Shown here in pieces: positions 5,773-7,752 of a stretch of 7,752 nt of DNA (positions are counted from its first letter, which is position 1; every line of letters begins with the position of its first letter). A program made the translations under genes and the position numbers. The notes under the pieces were generated by a model. That model was not told the DNA's origin. It searched no databases and saw nothing but the letters and a program-made list of their open reading frames with translations. The stretch comes from an uncultured Bacilli bacterium (GTDB taxonomy: Bacteria; Bacillota_I; Bacilli_A; RF39; UBA660). The DNA lies in contig CAKOXU010000032.1 of NCBI GenBank assembly GCA_934130235.1, positions 1-7,752 on the forward strand. Direction: 5' to 3'.

Positions 5773-6873
5773 TTACTTCTTTAACACTTCATTTATCATA
5801 ACAGTTGGATATCCTATATATTTTATATGAAACATATACTTTCCGACAACATCTTTAATTTCTATTCTTTTATCACTTACTTTATTAAAATCACCTTGAG
5901 TAATTACATATTCTTCATTAATTATTCTCTTTATTCTATGAATCACTAAATTATTATTTTTATCATAATACGATACAATATCTCCTACTTTTAATTTAGA
6001 TCTACTATTATCATTCAGTTTTTCTATTATAACCGCATCTCCTTTTACATATGTAGGATACATACTGTCAGACAAGATTGCAACTGATCTATATTTAAGT
6101 AATCCGAAATAATTAAATACAAAAATCATAACAATAACACATATAGGTATATACTCTATTATAGTTGTCTTATCACTATACTCATTATTATCAAGCATAA
6201 TACTATATATAATACCAATAGGTACTAAAAATATAATACCTTTAATAAAGAAATGAATATCGGGTACTATAGGTATAAAAGTAATATAAAGACCATATAT
6301 AACTTTATATACTAAACTAACCTTATAACTATATTCATAAGTAATATTTGTAAGAACTATCTCCATACCTATTACAGGTATAACCTGTAAACATAAAAAC
6401 TTAAAAAATGCTTCTCCACTTTTAATAGATAATGAATAACTAAAACTAATATTAAGTAATATATATAGTATAGTTATAAATACCTTTATATATTTAGATT
6501 TACCACTATAGTTGCACAAAATACCCCTTATATATTCTTCAAAGAATATAGGAAGTATAAAGCACACTAATCCTTCTATAAGCCCATAATTATTAACATT
6601 GTAATTATAAGCAGTAAATAGTCCTAATAAAGAATATAAAATTAAATAACCTATAACAATAATTATCATAGTCTCAACTTTATCAGAAACATTACCATAA
6701 GAATTATAATCATCACGTGTAATAATAAATCCATATATAAAAATTAATAACCATACTATAGATAATACCATATTAGGTATATCTATAATTTTAAAATCAT
6801 TTAATAACTTAAAAAAAAGAGAGCAAATTATGATTCCATATAAACATTTAATATAATTATTTAAACTTTTCAT
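5773..6873 (-). CDS. Signal peptidase I, S26B (SipW/archaeal/ER type) with large N-terminal membrane domain
   Basis: A 366-residue membrane protease expected to cut signal peptides on the outer face of the membrane. The C-terminal catalytic part shows SDSMYPT with nucleophile Ser270, GD at 278-279, VGDIVSYY (296-303), VIHRI (310-314) with His312 where type I bacterial enzymes have the general-base Lys, and TQGD (325-328). The Ser-His pair places it in the SipW/ER/archaeal group rather than with LepB-like enzymes. Ahead of it are about 230 residues with seven or eight likely membrane spans (near 8-24, 33-51, 69-88, 98-112, 129-146, 157-175, 188-204, 209-226), then a last span at 240-259 just before the active site. 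Classical SipW is only about 190 residues. An acidic FFEEYIRG (110-117) lies in the fourth span. The ATG is preceded by AAAGGAGT. It sits 22 nt after a probable substrate gene and 10 nt before the DUF5305-like gene, all likely one operon. Confidence 0.88.
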   Translation of the reverse strand: MKSLNNYIKCLYGIIICSLFFKLLNDFKIIDIPNMVLSIVWLLIFIYGFIITRDDYNSYGNVSDKVETMIIIVIGYLILYSLLGLFTAYNYNVNNYGLIEGLVCFILPIFFEEYIRGILCNYSGKSKYIKVFITILYILLNISFSYSLSIKSGEAFFKFLCLQVIPVIGMEIVLTNITYEYSYKVSLVYKVIYGLYITFIPIVPDIHFFIKGIIFLVPIGIIYSIMLDNNEYSDKTTIIEYIPICVIVMIFVFNYFGLLKYRSVAILSDSMYPTYVKGDAVIIEKLNDNSRSKLKVGDIVSYYDKNNNLVIHRIKRIINEEYVITQGDFNKVSDKRIEIKDVVGKYMFHIKYIGYPTVMINEVLKK

Positions 6874-6895
6874 AATTTACTCCTTTATTTTTCTA

Positions 6896-7752
6896 TTAAT
6901 CTCCTGTACGATAATAATAATGATAAGTTACAATATTAGATTCTGTACTTCCATCACTATTTTTCATTTTAAACTTAATTTCATGGATTTGACCATCATT
7001 TAAACTATCGCCAACTCTTCCAATCCAGTATGATTTATATAATAGTGAAGTTGTTTCGCCGCCCACAGAGTAGAAAATTTCATCTTCTGTTGCACCATCT
7101 TTTGGTAATTCTTTATATTCACCATCATCTATTGAATAATAGAAATTGGTGTCGTTAGTATTTGGATAATTTATCACATCTATATGGGCTCCATCAGTAC
7201 TATCTGATGAAATTGTTAAATATGGTTGTGCATATTTATAAGTGTCAGATGTAATTTGTTCTGCATTAATTGTAATAGATATATTAGATTCTTTTTCACT
7301 TTGTTCAGTTAAATCCGCTGAATCTTTGTATTCTAATTTAACTATGTATTGGAAAGTTTCTCCAATTCCTAAGTACGTATTATCAATATCTATTGGTGTT
7401 GTTACTTCTATGTTAGTATTTCCTGTAATTTCTTTACTTGCATCTTTTAATACTACAGCAAGATTTCCATTGTTTTTAATGGTTACTAAATAACTTATAG
7501 AAGTCATATATCCTAATCTTACATTAAAATTAGCCGTAGTTGATGTAAAAGTTGGCTTTGCAACTTCTGCAACAGTTCCTTGAGTTTCATTTCCAGATCC
7601 AGATCCAAATCCCGAATAACCATCTAAACTATAATCATATCTTTCAATACCAGTTATTTCCACTGCAAAAGAATCATCAACAGTAGCAGTTCCCTGGATT
7701 TTTAATTGTTGTTGTAATAAAGAATAACCTATTCCCATTCCAACTGCGATAA
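6896..7752 (-). CDS. Exported beta-rich protein with SipW-like signal segment (5' end outside window)
   Basis: The frame is open to the right edge and reads IAVGMGIGYSLLQQQLKIQGTATV, split here as a Gly/Ala-rich hydrophobic stretch, then QQQLKIQG and TATV. This is the end of a signal or anchor segment of the kind found in SipW-dependent and related exported proteins. The ATG at 7738 lies inside that segment and is not a believable start; the true start is beyond the window. The rest (about 284 residues visible) has a Gly-Ser run (GFGSGSG), then beta-strand-like repeats such as SISYLVTIKNNGNLAVVL, in the style of TasA/camelysin-like proteins, and a Tyr-rich C-terminal domain ending YYYRTGD. 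There is no LPxTG motif and no C-terminal membrane anchor. The signal peptidase gene starts 22 nt after its stop codon, so it is the likely substrate. The exact family and function are not recognised. Confidence 0.75.
   Translation of the reverse strand, partial: IAVGMGIGYSLLQQQLKIQGTATVDDSFAVEITGIERYDYSLDGYSGFGSGSGNETQGTVAEVAKPTFTSTTANFNVRLGYMTSISYLVTIKNNGNLAVVLKDASKEITGNTNIEVTTPIDIDNTYLGIGETFQYIVKLEYKDSADLTEQSEKESNISITINAEQITSDTYKYAQPYLTISSDSTDGAHIDVINYPNTNDTNFYYSIDDGEYKELPKDGATEDEIFYSVGGETTSLLYKSYWIGRVGDSLNDGQIHEIKFKMKNSDGSTESNIVTYHYYYRTGD

Noticed and set aside
7242..7493. 83-codon plus-strand open frame with hydrophobic stretches
   Set aside because: It is antisense to the exported protein gene; its hydrophobic residues arise from reading beta-strand codons backwards, and no start signal is seen.
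7736..7738. ATG at 7738 as the start of the exported protein
   Set aside because: The frame continues open to the window edge with hydrophobic residues (IAVG), and the ATG would cut a signal segment in half; the true start is outside the window.
1..7752. CRISPR array, tRNA or rRNA genes
   Set aside because: No regularly spaced repeats and no tRNA or rRNA signatures were seen; the only structured RNA found is the T-box leader.

Overview
This window is very AT-rich and almost all genes lie on the minus strand, so transcription runs from the right edge to the left edge. It looks like chromosome of a low-GC Gram-positive bacterium (Firmicutes/Bacillota, perhaps a gut Bacilli or Clostridia lineage). 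The reasons are strong GGAGG-type ribosome binding sites, a tRNA-Ile T-box leader, and neighbouring sepF, divIVA and ileS genes. Tryptophan is encoded by TGG where checked in ileS and the reading frames close under the standard bacterial code, so a mycoplasma-type code is not needed. A species cannot be named from the sequence.

Right part (7752 down to 4761): a tight three-gene block. First comes the 3' end of a gene for an exported beta-rich protein; only the end of its hydrophobic signal or anchor segment is inside the window. After 22 nt comes a 366-residue membrane signal peptidase of the archaeal/ER/SipW type (S26B, Ser-His pair) with an unusually large multi-spanning N-terminal part. 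After 10 nt comes a two-TM protein resembling DUF5305. The block ends in a good intrinsic terminator. I read it as a dedicated secretion cassette: a substrate, its own peptidase and a membrane accessory protein.

Middle part (4716 down to 3732): sepF and divIVA, two cell-division proteins acting at the membrane and septum. In many Firmicutes ylmG and ylmH lie between them; here only 64 nt separate them, and that gap carries a promoter candidate.

Left-middle part (3731 down to 393): a T-box riboswitch with an AUC (Ile) specifier and a classical terminator/antiterminator, controlling ileS. The enzyme is a 1031-residue type 2 (eukaryotic-like) isoleucyl-tRNA synthetase whose HIGH motif reads GIHH (GXHH form) and whose KMSKS motif reads KMHKS. 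A hairpin terminator overlaps the ileS stop codon.

Left edge (1-392): on the plus strand, a short decayed fragment resembling the N-terminal zinc-ribbon part of an ISL3-type transposase. On the minus strand, a promoter candidate, a ribosome binding site and the first 14 codons of a probable GNAT acetyltransferase that runs off the window.
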